Assembly: GCA_029582155.1 (NCBI GenBank)
Contig: CM055905.1
Location: 61,403,656 to 61,467,655 of the forward strand
DNA: 64,000 nucleotides
Reading direction: 5' to 3'
From: Panopea generosa
Taxonomy: Eukaryota; Mollusca; Bivalvia; Adapedonta; Hiatellidae
Below, in pieces: positions 48,555-59,870 of this stretch. The notes beneath the pieces are model-generated. The model had not been told where the DNA came from and made no database searches. It saw only the letters and a list, made by a program, of their open reading frames with translations. Within the stretch, counting starts at the first letter, position 1; each line of letters begins with the position of its first letter. The position numbers and the translations under genes are program-made.

Positions 48555-48640
48555 CTGGAGACAGTATTTGAGCACTGCCATACTAGAGTATCATGTCACA
48601 GACATTAGGTATGATACCCCATCCAGTCACATTTTACTAC
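48555..48640 (-). mobile_element. tRNA-Ala-like SINE tail fragment
   Basis: The reverse strand reads GTGACTGGATGGGGTATCAT and ATACTCTAGTATGGCAGTGC, matching the tail of the copy at 25745-25990. Confidence 0.5.
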
Positions 48641-48779
48641 ACCAGGCTTCTGTCTCACAAACATATGCTTAAATACTTAAAAACTAAGAGCAGCCAGGTG
48701 ATCATGATTTAAGACTAATTCCAGTTAATCTGCAAATGGCTTTATTGATAGATAACCAGCCAAAACGTTTTTAAGTTAC

Positions 48780-49045
48780 CGGGCCCAATTAGCTCAGCTC
48801 GAATCCCCGCCCGGCCGGCCAGAGTCTGCGTAATGATTGATATACGACATTGCGTCTCATTATCATTCGTCTCTCACCGCCGATTAAAGTGAAAATGTTA
48901 TCAGTTACTTGTGGAGATGGTGTGTGCTCGATTACTGGTTACCCTTCCAGGATCCCAGGAAACAGTGGTTAGGTTAACTGATCACCTGTTAGCCCTCGAT
49001 GGCATAAACATGACGCTAAATATTCAATCAATCATCAATCATTCA
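48780..49045 (+). mobile_element. tRNA-Asn SINE with deleted anticodon arm
   Basis: The A box (AATTAGCTCAG) runs straight into the B box (CTCGAATCCCCGCCC). The body and CAAT tail are intact (CTCACCGCCGATTAAAGTG, TGTTAGCCCTCGATGGCATA). Confidence 0.75.
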
Positions 49046-49629
49046 AACTAAGATCTATATTCTAAATGTATAAACGCCAAGCGTCGGAAAAAGCTACTCT
49101 TCGATGTGTCAAATATTTCGCCGTATTTCTCATTGACGTCATAATATCATCAAAGTCTCGGGTTTAACTTGCCTACAACAGTATCCATGGCAACCTTGGA
49201 CTATGAGTCGTTACTGCTACCAAACACTCCCATTTGAATTTAATTGGACTTATTTTAATGCATTTGACAACATAACTGAGGTAGAAGAATTGATAAATTC
49301 AAACATTTAAATAATATGACGAAGCAAAATTTTAACAAATCAATGCACTATACTATATATTGCATCTCCATACCAAAAGTGTCTAGCTGCGTGCTTATCA
49401 CATTTCGTAGTTCTCACTTTGAACTTTGAACATGCTGACAGTTTATTTTATTGTATATTTTGCTAATTTTAAAATGAATATGGACAGTCGTTGTTAATCA
49501 GCTCATGACAAAACTGATTTGTGGTGATAAATAAATTTCTAAAATATTTATGGCGCTGTTTTTCATACTTAGTTTCTTACTTAGGTCATTATTTTACTAC
49601 TCTTTTAGACTGTGGCGTATAACCAACTG

Positions 49630-49632
<3 letters not shown>

Positions 49633-49663
<31 letters not shown>
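49633..49663. repeat. Poly-G tract, about 31 bases
   Basis: Uninterrupted G from 49633 to 49663. Length may be unreliable in assembly, and such a run can form a G-quadruplex. Confidence 0.9.
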
Positions 49664-49664
<1 letters not shown>

Positions 49665-49910
49665 CAAGAAAGAGTCATGATAAACAGCGACTGCCCAATT
49701 CTTACTCAGTTTGTAAATATTGTTTTACTCTGTAACAGTGATTTTGACAATGTGATTTAATTGATGTAGTAGTCTCTTACAATTCCAATAGAATGACATG
49801 GTATATGTGTTAATGTTATGTTAAACTGTAAATGGTATATATGTTTATACTATGATGAGACTTTTAAAAAAAAGGATATACATGCTGTTCAATTCAACTT
49901 TAAATTGCAG

Positions 49911-49985
49911 GACTTAAAAGCACACCAGACAACACTACTACGTCACTACTACGTCACACTACAATACTGACGTTCTAATTAATAA
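49911..49985 (+). other. Possible short terminal exon with polyadenylation signal
   Basis: AAATTGCAG|GA is followed by open frames in two phases (stops at about 49966-49968 and 49977-49979) and AATAAAA at 49980. It could be an alternative last exon, but the pyrimidine tract is weak and no partner is proven. Confidence 0.2.
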
Positions 49986-50329
49986 AATGATTTAGAATTA
50001 ATGTTTTATATATGTTTTGATCAAAAGCTACCAGACAGCTTGATGAACACAACTATTTCTATAAGGAGACACATCATTTTTTAAAAGAAATATCGGTTAA
50101 TCGGCATTGGTAAAAAATGCGCGGCCGAAATCGAAATCTAAGGAGGATATAGTTTTATCTCATTTGAAATAGGGATGTAAGCGTGTCTTTAATTTAAGTA
50201 TTAGAGTACAGCTGATGAAGATCGGTAAAGTTTGGTATGTTATCAATTCAAAACTTTCCAATCTTTATTTTTTGAATGGCGTTTAACGCCATTTTCAAGA
50301 TATTTCTGGTTATTAAGGGTAAATCCAAT

Positions 50330-50505
50330 TTTATTGGTGATGGAAGACCTCAGAATGAATCTGAGTAAAACCACTCTCCTTCAGGAAGTAAATGGCAAAT
50401 TTCTCACATAAAGATTTTTTAGCAAGCTGGGCACTCCTCGAACATACAACCTTAGCGGTGAGAGGTAAGTGATCGTGTGACAGCGCCTTAGACAAGGTGT
50501 CCAAG
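50330..50505 (-). mobile_element. tRNA-Leu-like SINE
   Basis: The minus strand reads CTTGTCTAAGGCGCTGTCAC (A-box side) and GTTGTATGTTCGAGGAGTGC. The body has CAGATTCATTCTGAGGTCTT, ending near CACCAATAAAAT. Confidence 0.65.
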
Positions 50506-50591
50506 GGGGACCCTACAGTCGTTTTATAAGACAAAATTGATTTATAACAAAATTCTAATTTACATTATTATAATATCGTTAAACAAGCTTT

Positions 50592-51108
50592 AGGTGTAAC
50601 CCCACCATTAATTATTCTTTATTCTATAGTAGTAACCCCACCATTATTTGTTTGTTCTTTATTCTATAGTAAATAATACCAAATAACAGTTTAAAGGCTT
50701 GTCATTCACAGAGAGACCCAAATGAAAGAAGTGAAACTTACATTTTATTGTTTGTCAGCCTCTGCACTACCATAATATGGTGACAAAAAATAGGGGTCTT
50801 GTGTCATATAAGACATTTTGTTTCTGCTCAGTGTGTAAACACTATTGACAAAGTGAAACTAGACTTCAGAAATCATGTATTCACACCCCAATTTCCAAGC
50901 ATATTTTATTTTTCTTAATTCACAATTGAAACCTGACAATGTTGTCAAAATGTTAAAAATAAATAAAAAAATCCATTAAAATCAAAGAAATGAGCATTAA
51001 AATAAGGAAAATGCATTTTTAAAGAAGAAGAAACAAGGATTATTTATAACCGCCATTATGCGACTATCCCACGGAAGCACTTCCTTTTCCAATGGTGGTA
51101 CTATGCCT
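50592..51108 (+). mobile_element. Family A element, longest copy
   Basis: It runs from AGGTGTAACCCCACCATTA to CAATGGTGGTACTATGCCT, which are imperfect inverted repeats. The first ~38 bases are duplicated. 517 bases and non-coding. Confidence 0.7.
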
Positions 51109-51604
51109 TTAAACAGCGGCACCGAAGCTAACACTTTCTGTACCAATCTCTCTTTGATCATAATATATTGATTGCATGGAACAAGCAGCACCCATAGTTA
51201 TTTGTCACTTAGCATTAAGCGTAATAGTAGCTTAACAGACACTGAACAGAACAGCTAACCCGCAACTTTTGTATTTCTGATATTTTCGTAAAAATATTGA
51301 GAAGCTTTATTAAATGTGTTAACATAAACAGACAATATGTATTGATTTTACGTAGCCTCAATGTTCTTTCTTATTAAAGTTCAAATTTCAAGAAAATTGC
51401 TATGATACTTTTTGAGAAAATACATAAATATATTAGGTACATAAAATGTCAGACGGCGGGTTAGCTGTTCCGCTCAGTATATTTACGGTTGTGTGTACAT
51501 ATAGTACAGTGATCAAATAGTGTATAAAACACATTCCGCCGTTTCCCTTCTTATAATTATAAATATATTCGCAGTATATGTACAAAGACTTGTTCAAGCG
51601 TTAA

Positions 51605-51770
51605 ATAAAGAATATGCATAATAAAGACCATTCGTAACAAAGACTATACATAACACATACTATGCATAAAAAGACTATGCATAATAAAGACTGTGCATTA
51701 GAAATACTATGCATAATAAGGACTATGCATAACAAAGACTATGCATAACAAAGACTATGCATAAAGCCGC
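51605..51770. repeat. Tandem ~15-bp repeat, ACTATGCATAACAAAG type
   Basis: About ten degenerate units centred on ACTATGCATAA. Confidence 0.85.
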
Positions 51771-52164
51771 TCAATAAAACGCCATTCCCGCAGAGCATTC
51801 GCGTGGTTGTATCATATTCTTTTTACAAGGGTCGGAAAAAGTTAAATAAAGAAAGTATAAGTAATGTTATAATAAGCTTTGAAAAAATATCACACACGTG
51901 ACGCCACATCTCGTAAAAATATCACATATATCACCACTTTCTGTTAAACGATCACATAACGTCACTGCTATTGTTAACGACTTCGCTGTGTCAGCCCAGT
52001 TGGTGTCAAAAAATGAACACAATGTCATGATCAAGTTGAAATTAATTATTGTATTCGTGTTCACACGATAAAATAATTCAGAATTGCACCCTCTTTAAAA
52101 ACACCAAGCTTGTCAAACTACCAATTACTGAGCGTTTGTTAAGTGGGGATACTTTCCTGCTATG

Positions 52165-52262
52165 AAAAAAAAAAACACTTCTATTTCTATTTGGATTGTT
52201 TTACCGTTGAAATCGTAGGCATTGCTTTATATAGAACAAAGAACAAAGATTCAACTGTGTGG
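52165..52262 (+). mobile_element. Family B fragment
   Basis: AGAACAAAGAACAAAGATTC with AACTGTGTGGTGA matches 61495-61535. The upstream part is diverged. Confidence 0.45.
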
Positions 52263-52285
52263 TGAAGCCAGAAGCCGACAATTGA

Positions 52286-52720
52286 TTTTTTTTATTCTAT
52301 AATAAACACAATGACCTTTGCATGCTTATTTATCATAGAGAGAACAAACAAAAATAAGTGAACTTACCTTTTATTGTTCGTCAACCTCTGAACTACCAAC
52401 TTATGATGAGAAAAAAAAACATGATTATGTATCAGCGATCTGTTATCTGCTCAGTGATTACACTGTTGACAAAGTAAAAGTAAACTTCCGTATTCATGTA
52501 TTCATACCCCAATGTCCAAGCATCATTTTAATTTTCTAAATTTTCAATTCAAGCATAACAATGCTTTCCAAATGTTCAAAAAACACCAATAATGCCATTC
52601 AAATAAAAAAAAGAACATAAACATAAGGAAACTATACTTTTAACAAGAATTATTTATAATGGCTATTATGTGACTACCCCACGGGAGCGTTTCCTGGTTC
52701 CAATGGTGGCGCTATACGTC
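52286..52720 (+). mobile_element. Family A element copy
   Basis: It matches 50690-51108 through TGAACTTACCTTTTATTG, CACTGTTGACAAAGT and ATTATTTATAATGGC to GGTGGCGCTATACG. Confidence 0.65.
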
Positions 52721-52829
52721 TATAGGGCATTGTTACATTTTTCTATTAGATTACAAACAATTGTTATAAGAGGAATATAGTGTAAGTTTAAAATTTACAA
52801 AATGCTGTCAAAATGGTGAGTTATAGCAT

Positions 52830-53170
52830 GCACTGAATTTATCGTGCTGAATATTATTAGTTTATTGCACTGTCTGTCATATGAGTGTACCATGTAGCTA
52901 GTCCTCATGGGCTATAAAACCTTTAAATCATTTTTGAATGTGTAGAATAAAACACTATCATAACATACATTGAACTGATCCTAATGAAAATTGTTAGAAA
53001 TTATCATAAGTATATTGCACTGTCTGTTGTTATATAAATGTATCATGCAGCTTATGGGGTTTAACGCCTTTAAAGTATTTTGGAATGTGATGAATAAATT
53101 ATAACAAACATTGAATTTATCGTATTGAATATTGTAAGAAGTTTACCATAAGTTCATTGCACTATATGTT
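52830..53170. repeat. Two and a half tandem copies of a ~140-bp unit
   Basis: ATTGAA.T.ATC.T starts near 52830, 52970 and 53110. TATTGCACTGTCTGT and CATGTAGCT/CATGCAGCT recur in register. Confidence 0.7.
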
Positions 53171-53402
53171 ATATTTTAGTTTAAACATATTTTATTGCCA
53201 AATAAACACATATTACACTATTTATCATGCATATAAGTCAAATACAATTTAAGGCAAAAGGGTCTGGCCACAAGTTCTCTCAACATTAGATTCGGCCATT
53301 CCCTTTCAACTTTATTTTGCAATTTTTAACGATGGTTAAGATATATTACATTCCTGGCAAGTAAATATGAATGACATAAAGTGTAGTTAATGAGAAAATA
53401 TA

Positions 53403-53530
53403 CATGCGTAATCACGCAAACACACACGGACAAACACACGCACGCACGCACACATACGCACACACGCCCGTACACACATATATACACAGACATTCATATG
53501 CAAACATACATACACGCACACACATATGAA
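53403..53530. repeat. CA/ACGC-rich simple repeat
   Basis: Degenerate CACA/CACG/ACATA dinucleotide-like tract inside the LINE 3' tail. Confidence 0.9.
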
Positions 53531-53615
53531 TGTATATTGAGGTATTTACTGAAAAGCGGGAATCATTTTATTTTGTTGTTGTTTTTTTTAAATGAAATTA
53601 AATATTTAAATTATT

Positions 53616-53620
<5 letters not shown>

Positions 53621-53668
<48 letters not shown>
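53621..53668. repeat. (CA)n microsatellite, about 23 copies
   Basis: A perfect (AC)n run about 100 bases beyond the last LINE stop codon. Confidence 0.97.
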
Positions 53669-53671
<3 letters not shown>

Positions 53672-53775
53672 TATCAAGTATTATCTGGTTGGTCACTGAT
53701 ATTCACGCGATCGGTTATGGTGTGGTAGCTGTTACAGAGTCAGGGGAGAAAAACAAAATACTATAACGAAATTAA

Positions 53776-54381
53776 TTATTGGAATCTTCTGGATTCGTGA
53801 ATGAAAGTTTGAACACTTTCGAAGAGATTAACGTTGTCTTCATATGAATGATTGTCTGATCCATATAACAGCTTTTTGACATTGAGTGGATGGAACAACC
53901 TTGTGTTTTGAAATAATTTAATTCTTTGTTGTACAAAAAGAATGCAGTTAAAAAAGTAATGTTCAGCATCTTCCACTCCATGCGTACAGATACATGTTGG
54001 ATAATTTTCTATATGATTAACGTAAAGATCATGATTTGAGTTACTACAATTATTTCTTAGTCTTGCATGCTGTGCAGATAATATTCGTATACCGTAGTTA
54101 AAGTGTTTTGGAACTATAACTGGATGAAAACAAGTATTTATAAGGTTTCGTTTATATATTGATAAGGATGGTGCTTCCCTTAAAGCAACTGATAGTTTAT
54201 TCCACAACGAAACTGGTGATGGAATGAAAGAATTTGCAAAGAACTCAGTTCGTCTGGTTATGATATCAAGATCTTGTGAATTTCTAAGATCGTATGTTGT
54301 TCTAATACTAACTGTATCGGGTAATAAATCTATTAAGTAGTTTGATGTCATACCATGTTTTATTTTGTATGCCAATATCAA
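53776..54381 (-). pseudogene. LINE C-terminal region with Cys/His knuckle
   Basis: A 200-codon open segment following the reverse transcriptase. It has LWNKL and SLSIYKRNL motifs common near the end of such polyproteins, then ARLRNNC and a Cys-x-Cys ... His ... Cys cluster (CICTHGVEDAEHYFFNC) resembling the terminal zinc-binding knuckle of this LINE group. It is separated from the RT segment by a frameshift near 54480, so it is part of a broken reading frame and not a host gene. Confidence 0.8.
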
Positions 54382-54437
54382 TTTTTGATACTTTCTTCTG
54401 TCTGATAGAGATAACCAGCCAATTTCTTTATATAATT

Positions 54438-55737
54438 TTAAAATGGATATTGATCTTGTTGTGCCAGTAACAATTCTGGCAGCTTCATGTTGAATTTTTC
54501 TAAGTTGTCTTTCTCGTAGCAGGTACAGTTATCCCACACTACCGAGGCGTATTCTAAAATTGGGCGAATAAATGATATATAAATTTGATTAAGAGAGTCC
54601 CTACGTATTTTAAATTTAACTTTTCTCATCATGCCAAGAATTTTGGATGCAGACTGTATTATATTCTCAATATGAGCGTGCCATTTACCATAATTACTGA
54701 TTGTAAGGCCCAAGTGTTTGTGATTTTCAACAAATGTTACAGGAATATTTTCAAACAATAGTGAAGGATTACGAACTTTTTTAGATGTGAATAATATTGC
54801 TTTAGTTTTCAAGAGATTGAACGTAGCTAACCACTGTTTTGACCAAGCAGATAACATAACTAGATCGTGATTTATTATACCTTCAAGATCTGATATATTT
54901 GTAGCAGAGCTTGCTAAGGAAGTGCCATCTGCAAACAAACGTGCAAGACTTAATAAATTGTCTGCTATATCATTTACGTAAATTAGAAATAGTAATGGAC
55001 CCAGGACAGACCCCTGCAGTACACCAGCATTGACGGACATTGTATGAGAAGAGGATGTGCCGACAAATACTTTTTGGCTACTACCGGAAAGATAGTTATT
55101 GAACCAATTTAAGATTTTGCCATTTATACCGTATTGTTGCATTTTGAATAGAAGGCCTTTGTGTCAAACACGGTAAAATGCTTTAGAAATATCACAGAAG
55201 ACCATACATGTGTTAAGTTTAAGAGTCAGTTGAAGTAACAATTTGGTGGTATATGTCGATTAATTGGTATACAGTGGAATGACCAGTTAAAAAACCTGAT
55301 TGTCTAGAATATATAAGATTCTCAGAGATAAGGTAATTATATATATACTTATACACACAACGTTCCATAAGTTTACAAATACAACTTAACAGGGAAATAG
55401 GTCTGTAATTACTAACACACGATGAATCGCCTTTATTAAAAAGGGGCATACTAAGTGCATGTTTCCAGTTACATGGAAAAGATTCCTCACGAATAGACTT
55501 ATTAAATAAAATACATAAAGGTTTTGAAATTGTACCCTTGGTTAGTTTTAAAATTCTGTGACTTACTAGGTCTGGCCTTATAGCTTTATTAACACCTAAA
55601 CAAGAAACCATGTCTTCAATGTCCTTCTTTAATATAGTTATGTCGTTAATTGTTCTGTTTGTCCGTATGCTCGGTTCTGGTAGGGTTGACCCTCTATCAT
55701 TTACGTTAGAGATAGAGCAAAAAAAACATTTAAACAA
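54438..55737 (-). pseudogene. LINE reverse transcriptase, broken and catalytically dead
   Basis: Two open segments (55737-55219 and 55142-54438) carry RT landmarks: NKAIRPDLVSHRILK, FPCNWKHALSMPLFNKGD, SNYRPISLLS, QSGFLTGHST, then GVLQGSVLGPLLFLIYVNDI and ARLFADGTSLASS. Between them, in a third frame, FCDISKAF (the first catalytic Asp) is followed by an in-frame stop. The canonical Phe-Ala-Asp-Asp box reads Phe-Ala-Asp-Gly (codon GGC at 54924-54926). At least two frameshifts, one stop and one catalytic substitution make it inactive. Confidence 0.9.
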
Positions 55738-56204
55738 TTTGCTTTCTCATTGTCTGAGAAACATATATTTTCGGAGCTGTCGGTAAGTGTTGTTTTCAGT
55801 ATTGGGATTGTTTCGGATTTACTATTATTTTTAACCATGTTCCTTAGGATTTTCCAGCATTTATTTGGATTGTCTATCCGAGATGTGGCAATATTTTGTT
55901 CCAAGTTGCTGAAAAAGCGATCTTTTGTGTGCTTTTTCAAGTTGTTAACCTTGTTCCTTAAACGTTTGTGTTTTGTCCAATCATTTTGGTTTGTACTTTT
56001 GGTCGCTATTTTCTTTTGTCTGTCTCTTTGTCTCGAAGTTGTTCGTAACTGTGAGTCGTACCAGGGTTTGTCATTAGGTCTAATTGTTACTTCTTTGGAT
56101 GGGATACATTTAGTTATAAGAGATAAAAATGTCTGCGTAAATCGTGAACATGAGTCATTTATGTCAAGTTCTTCAATAAAGTCCCAGTCTTGGTCGGATA
56201 TCAT
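55701..56204 (-). pseudogene. LINE linker between endonuclease and reverse transcriptase
   Basis: A 167-codon open segment with NDKPWYDSQLR, the Pro-Trp-Tyr/Phe motif often found between the two domains, then a basic stretch and KCWKILRNM. It belongs to the same polyprotein and runs out of frame near 55701. Confidence 0.8.
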
Positions 56205-56240
56205 GCGGTTTAACGTTTCATAGTCACCTTTATTGTAATT

Positions 56241-57179
56241 TCAGACTTTTCGCTTTGAACATGTTTGTTTATAATCGTGAAACTTTATTATTAAGAGTGT
56301 AGCGTTGTGGTCGCTAACTCGTCTATCAATGTCTATTACGTCAGAGGTTAAAGGTAGTATACTGTCGGATATGATAATAGGGTCAAGTAAGGTTGCTGAG
56401 GTATCTGTCACTCGTGTCGGTTTATCGATTATATTTTTCATGTTATTTATGATGATAATGTTACGTAAATGGCAGTCTCTTTTGCTCAATAAATCTTGGT
56501 TTAGATCACCCACAACAAAAATATTGGAATTTTATTCGAAAGCACGTTCGATAGAAATATTAAAATTTTCCCAAAAACAAACTGGTGTATTTGGAGAACG
56601 ATATATATTACATAGTAAAAAGGAAGACGATTTGTGACAAATCTCTACCCATATTGCATGGACGAGATGCTTTCGAGATCCGTACGTCTTTTCGACATAA
56701 TTGTCTTTGAAACATAAGTTAAAAGACCTCCTGAATGGAAGTACAATCTCTTCTGTAGATACATCTGTCAAAGTTATCAATAACTAAATCGTCAGAAGAT
56801 ACCAAATTGTTAAGATGAGTTTCAGCAAAGCACATGATGTCAATATCAGTAAAGTTTTGGAAATAAAATAACATTTATGGATAATGCTCCTTATATTTAA
56901 ATGGATAATTGAAATTGCACCTAGTATGTTCACAGTATCCGTAAAGTTGGGACCGGGATTTGTCTCAACATCTCCTGACATCAAAACTAATAATAGGATG
57001 ACCATAGCACATTGGAGATTGACAGTACTTTGTTGAAAATAAACAGATGTAAATTTGAAATAGAAACCTGCGATAGTAAATATAAACTCAAGAAACATAA
57101 ACAACTCTTTCAAATGGTTATATTTTAGAGTGAGTCTCTCGAATACTTGATTGCAATTGTGAAACATACCGATTGCCAC
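56241..57179 (-). pseudogene. LINE N-terminal leader, 2A motif and APE endonuclease, frameshifted
   Basis: The segment opening at 57179 has a hydrophobic stretch (CAMVILLLVLM), the 2A motif and then IIHLNIRSIIHK, the start of an APE endonuclease. A frameshift follows. The next frame shows FAETHLN with the catalytic Glu, and further frames show WVEICHKSSSFLLCNIYRSP, GDLNQDLL, DKPTRVT and VSDHNATLL with the Ser-Asp-His box. The catalytic residues that can be read are conserved; only the frame is broken. Confidence 0.85.
56949..56975 (-). other. 2A ribosome-skipping motif GDVETNPGP
   Basis: Nine codons on the minus strand spell GDVETNPGP, the full consensus of 2A peptides (Asp-Val/Ile-Glu-x-Asn-Pro-Gly-Pro). 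They lie between a hydrophobic segment and the endonuclease. In 2A peptides the ribosome skips the bond between the last Gly and Pro, releasing the upstream product. The match is exact; activity here is not shown. Confidence 0.9.
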
Positions 57180-57199
57180 ACGCCATGATTTTATGTCAT

Positions 57200-57980
57200 T
57201 ACCCTTTGGGATATTGTCTCATACAAAAAGCAAATTGTTGGAACAACCGGTTTGTTTTCATACAAATTAAAACAACACCACGCTCATGACAAACCGCATA
57301 AACCAGGACCAAACCAGATAAAACAATGGCATATTCATTTAGTAATAAAATAAATAAGAATATTGAAATAGTGACTTTTAAAAATAAAATAAATTCATTC
57401 ATACTAAGTTAGAGAATAGACTTACTGGCCTAATTTGAATGATGATTTATAAACAGTTTTTTAATGTCACCGTATTACTTTCGTTTTAGAAGTAGTATTA
57501 AAAACTAATTCAGACTTTAGTGGAAAACAAAATGTACACATGAAAATTCAATAATTTGTAACAAGTAAGTTTCAAAGCACATCTATTTACACTTTATAAG
57601 CATTTATAAATTTGAGCCAGACATCCAACTGATTATATGTACACACGTGGAGAACGAGTATAGGTAGCGTATGTTGAATATCTTCAATGTATGCACTTAA
57701 CAATATAAACGTTCTGCACTTGCAAGATGAAAATTCAAAAACAAATTTGTATATCATACAAAAATCACACAAAGTATCTCTTGGTGTGTTGATGAACAAA
57801 CCGTATCATTTTTTGGTAGTTATAATTCAATAAAATTACAAACCAGTTGTTTTAAATAAACAAGCTGCGTTTGTGCCAAACGCATCACATAATTACAATA
57901 TATTATACTTAATCTTAATACAAATGTAATAGTTGATAGCTATAATCATTACAATATTATCTTTTAATTTCAATGTAACT
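57200..57980. other. Upstream flank of the LINE
   Basis: AT-rich. The 5' end of the element may extend to about 57400, but no boundary or duplication is visible. Confidence 0.3.
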
Positions 57981-57981
57981 T

Positions 57982-57987
57982 TAGGTG

Positions 57988-58055
<68 letters not shown>

Positions 58056-58112
58056 TTCATCATCATCATCATTAACAATATCATAATAATCATCATAGTC
58101 ATCATCATTATC

Positions 58113-58155
<43 letters not shown>

Positions 58156-58308
58156 ACATTAACAATATAATAATAATCATCATAATCATCATCATTATCA
58201 TCATCATCATCCTTATCATCATCATTACCATTAACAATATCATAATAATCATCATCATCATCATATTAATCATAATAATCATCATCATCATCATTATCTT
58301 CATCATGT
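57982..58308. repeat. Long (ATC)n microsatellite
   Basis: About 325 bases of ATC with ATT, ATA and AAC interruptions. It makes spurious Ile- and Met-rich open frames on both strands. Confidence 0.95.
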
Positions 58309-58309
58309 A

Positions 58310-59260
58310 GTAAATATTTGAAGAATGGCTGGTTAATTTGAATGAACACTGTTGTAAACAAATAGTAAATATGATAGTAGATGACAGCAGCCAGTTATAA
58401 AGTTGTATAACTGCTGATTCTATTGATAAATAAATTAATTTTCTATAAAATGTGTAAAAAGGTTACATATATATTTATTGTAAGGTGTTTGACTATTTAA
58501 GTCTGGAAAAAACATACTATTTTAATATCAATGTACCAGTCACATTTGAAATGTAATAATGTACATGTGAATAAATGTTGTATAAGTGTAACAAGAAGCT
58601 AGTCCTCATGCACTTAAAAGGCTCTAAAGTATTTTGGAATGTGTTGAACTCCTAACATCTATTATGGTACCAATGTAGGAAACACGCACATTGATAGAGC
58701 ATATCGGGTAGATGAAGACGTAATGAAAATTGAAAATCAATGTATTAACATTGAAATTGATAGTGTGGGAAAGTAAATATTATCTTTCTAACAATTGAAA
58801 TTAATTGTTGGTGATGATTTGCTGATATTGAATAGGTTGTTGACCATATCGTTTTTGACACGTTCAGACACCCTAGAGGGATACTCGTCATTAGCGCGTA
58901 AGTGATTTGTAATGTCCTGTTGCTATTAGAAACTGATACTGTGTGCGCAAGTGCAAACTTAGATTCGATTGGTTCGTTTGTGGGTGATGGATTATAAATC
59001 CGCATAAATACAGCAAAGGTATACTTCTGAAGTCATAAATCTCGTTTTATAATTACAGAGTATTTCCTAATGCAGATTTTTTATTCAAATTCACGCGTAA
59101 AATAATTATAAAGAAGAGCTGAGATTTATCAATTAACTTTCTGCCATTTATCTTTCTGTCTATTATTTTTCTGCCGTTAATAATTAGAAAAGTGGCATCT
59201 GTAATTAATTTATTCTGCTCACATATCAAAAAAGAACTAGATTAATTCAAACATATGATG
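58310..59260. other. Upstream region of the peptide-precursor gene
   Basis: AT-rich. A piece at 58598-58650 (GCTAGTCCTCATGCACTTAA) resembles the ~140-bp repeat at 52830. No coding sequence was recognised. Confidence 0.4.
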
Positions 59261-59265
59261 TTCAC

Positions 59266-59275
59266 ATATATATAA
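59266..59275 (+). promoter_or_regulatory. TATA-like box of gene 2
   Basis: TATATATAAA lies about 30 bases upstream of a candidate transcription start near 59300 and about 115 bases upstream of a strong splice donor. Confidence 0.35.
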
Positions 59276-59297
59276 ACAGATTTGAAAGAAAGATACT

Positions 59298-59389
59298 TAA
59301 TGGAAGTGGACTGCGGACTTTAAACACAAACAAGTTTCGTTTGTTTCGATTTCAGCGGAACTTGGTCAACATACTATTTAATCTAGGTG
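59298..59389 (+). other. Possible non-coding first exon of gene 2
   Basis: Sequence between the TATA-like box and a strong donor (TAATCTAG|GTGAGTAA). It has no useful ATG, so it would be 5' leader. The coding start exon at 61839 has its own pyrimidine-rich acceptor, so an upstream leader exon is expected; this is the best candidate seen. Confidence 0.35.
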
Positions 59390-59663
59390 AGTAAATCTAT
59401 ATTATTTTATATTAACACTACGTCTGTGTCAGTAATTTTTTATGTACATGTGTTAATTTAATTAAAAGGTATTATTATTTATTAATTGAGCACCAAGCGC
59501 TTAATTTATAGCCTGTGTTTGAAACGCACCAAACGGTTTAATTCTGTTTATCTGGAGAAAGAAAAACAAAACAAACCCTAATATTGTTGTATTAAACAAT
59601 ACAAAATTTAATGCAACCCTTCAATGCACCGAAACGGCATTATAACATCACTCAAAAATAAAC

Positions 59664-59870
59664 ATGTTTTTTCGCTCCTTTTTCTTATTTCCGTCTTTTA
59701 TTATTTGCTCTATTTTATTTATCTCTTCATATCTTAGAGTGTTGGTTTATATGTTATTGCATTTTTCACATTATAAGCAAACAGGTCGGGCCACAAGTTC
59801 TTGCAACATAAGTTACGGCCCCTCTCCTTTCATTATACAAATAACCTTAGAATCAAAATAGCAATTATAA
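59664..59870 (-). mobile_element. LINE 3'-end fragment, diverged
   Basis: The minus strand contains GGGGCCGTAACTTATGTTGC and AAGAACTTGTGGCCCGACC, related to 7195-7330. Confidence 0.45.

Larger units (their letters stand above)
53170..57200 (-). mobile_element. Decayed CR1/jockey-type LINE with a 2A peptide before the endonuclease
   Basis: Reading the minus strand from 57179 there are, in order: a hydrophobic leader and a 2A motif, an APE-type endonuclease broken by frameshifts, a linker, a reverse transcriptase broken by frameshifts and a stop, a C-terminal Cys/His region, and a 3' tail. The tail ends in the GGCAATAAAATATGTTTAAA-type block at 53170-53315 (reverse). CA/ACGC and (CA)n repeats interrupt the tail at 53403-53530 and 53621-53668. 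The family call rests on motif order and sequence; the exact 5' end is unknown. It is not autonomous, because the second catalytic Asp of the polymerase motif is Gly. Confidence 0.85.

Noticed and set aside
49633-49663. Poly-Gly coding stretch in a 61-codon frame around the poly-G tract
   Set aside because: A homopolymer in non-coding sequence, whose frame depends on an uncertain run length.
55750-56223. A 157-codon + strand open frame at 55750-56223 and a 110-codon one at 56305-56637
   Set aside because: These are antisense shadows of the LINE polyprotein on the minus strand.
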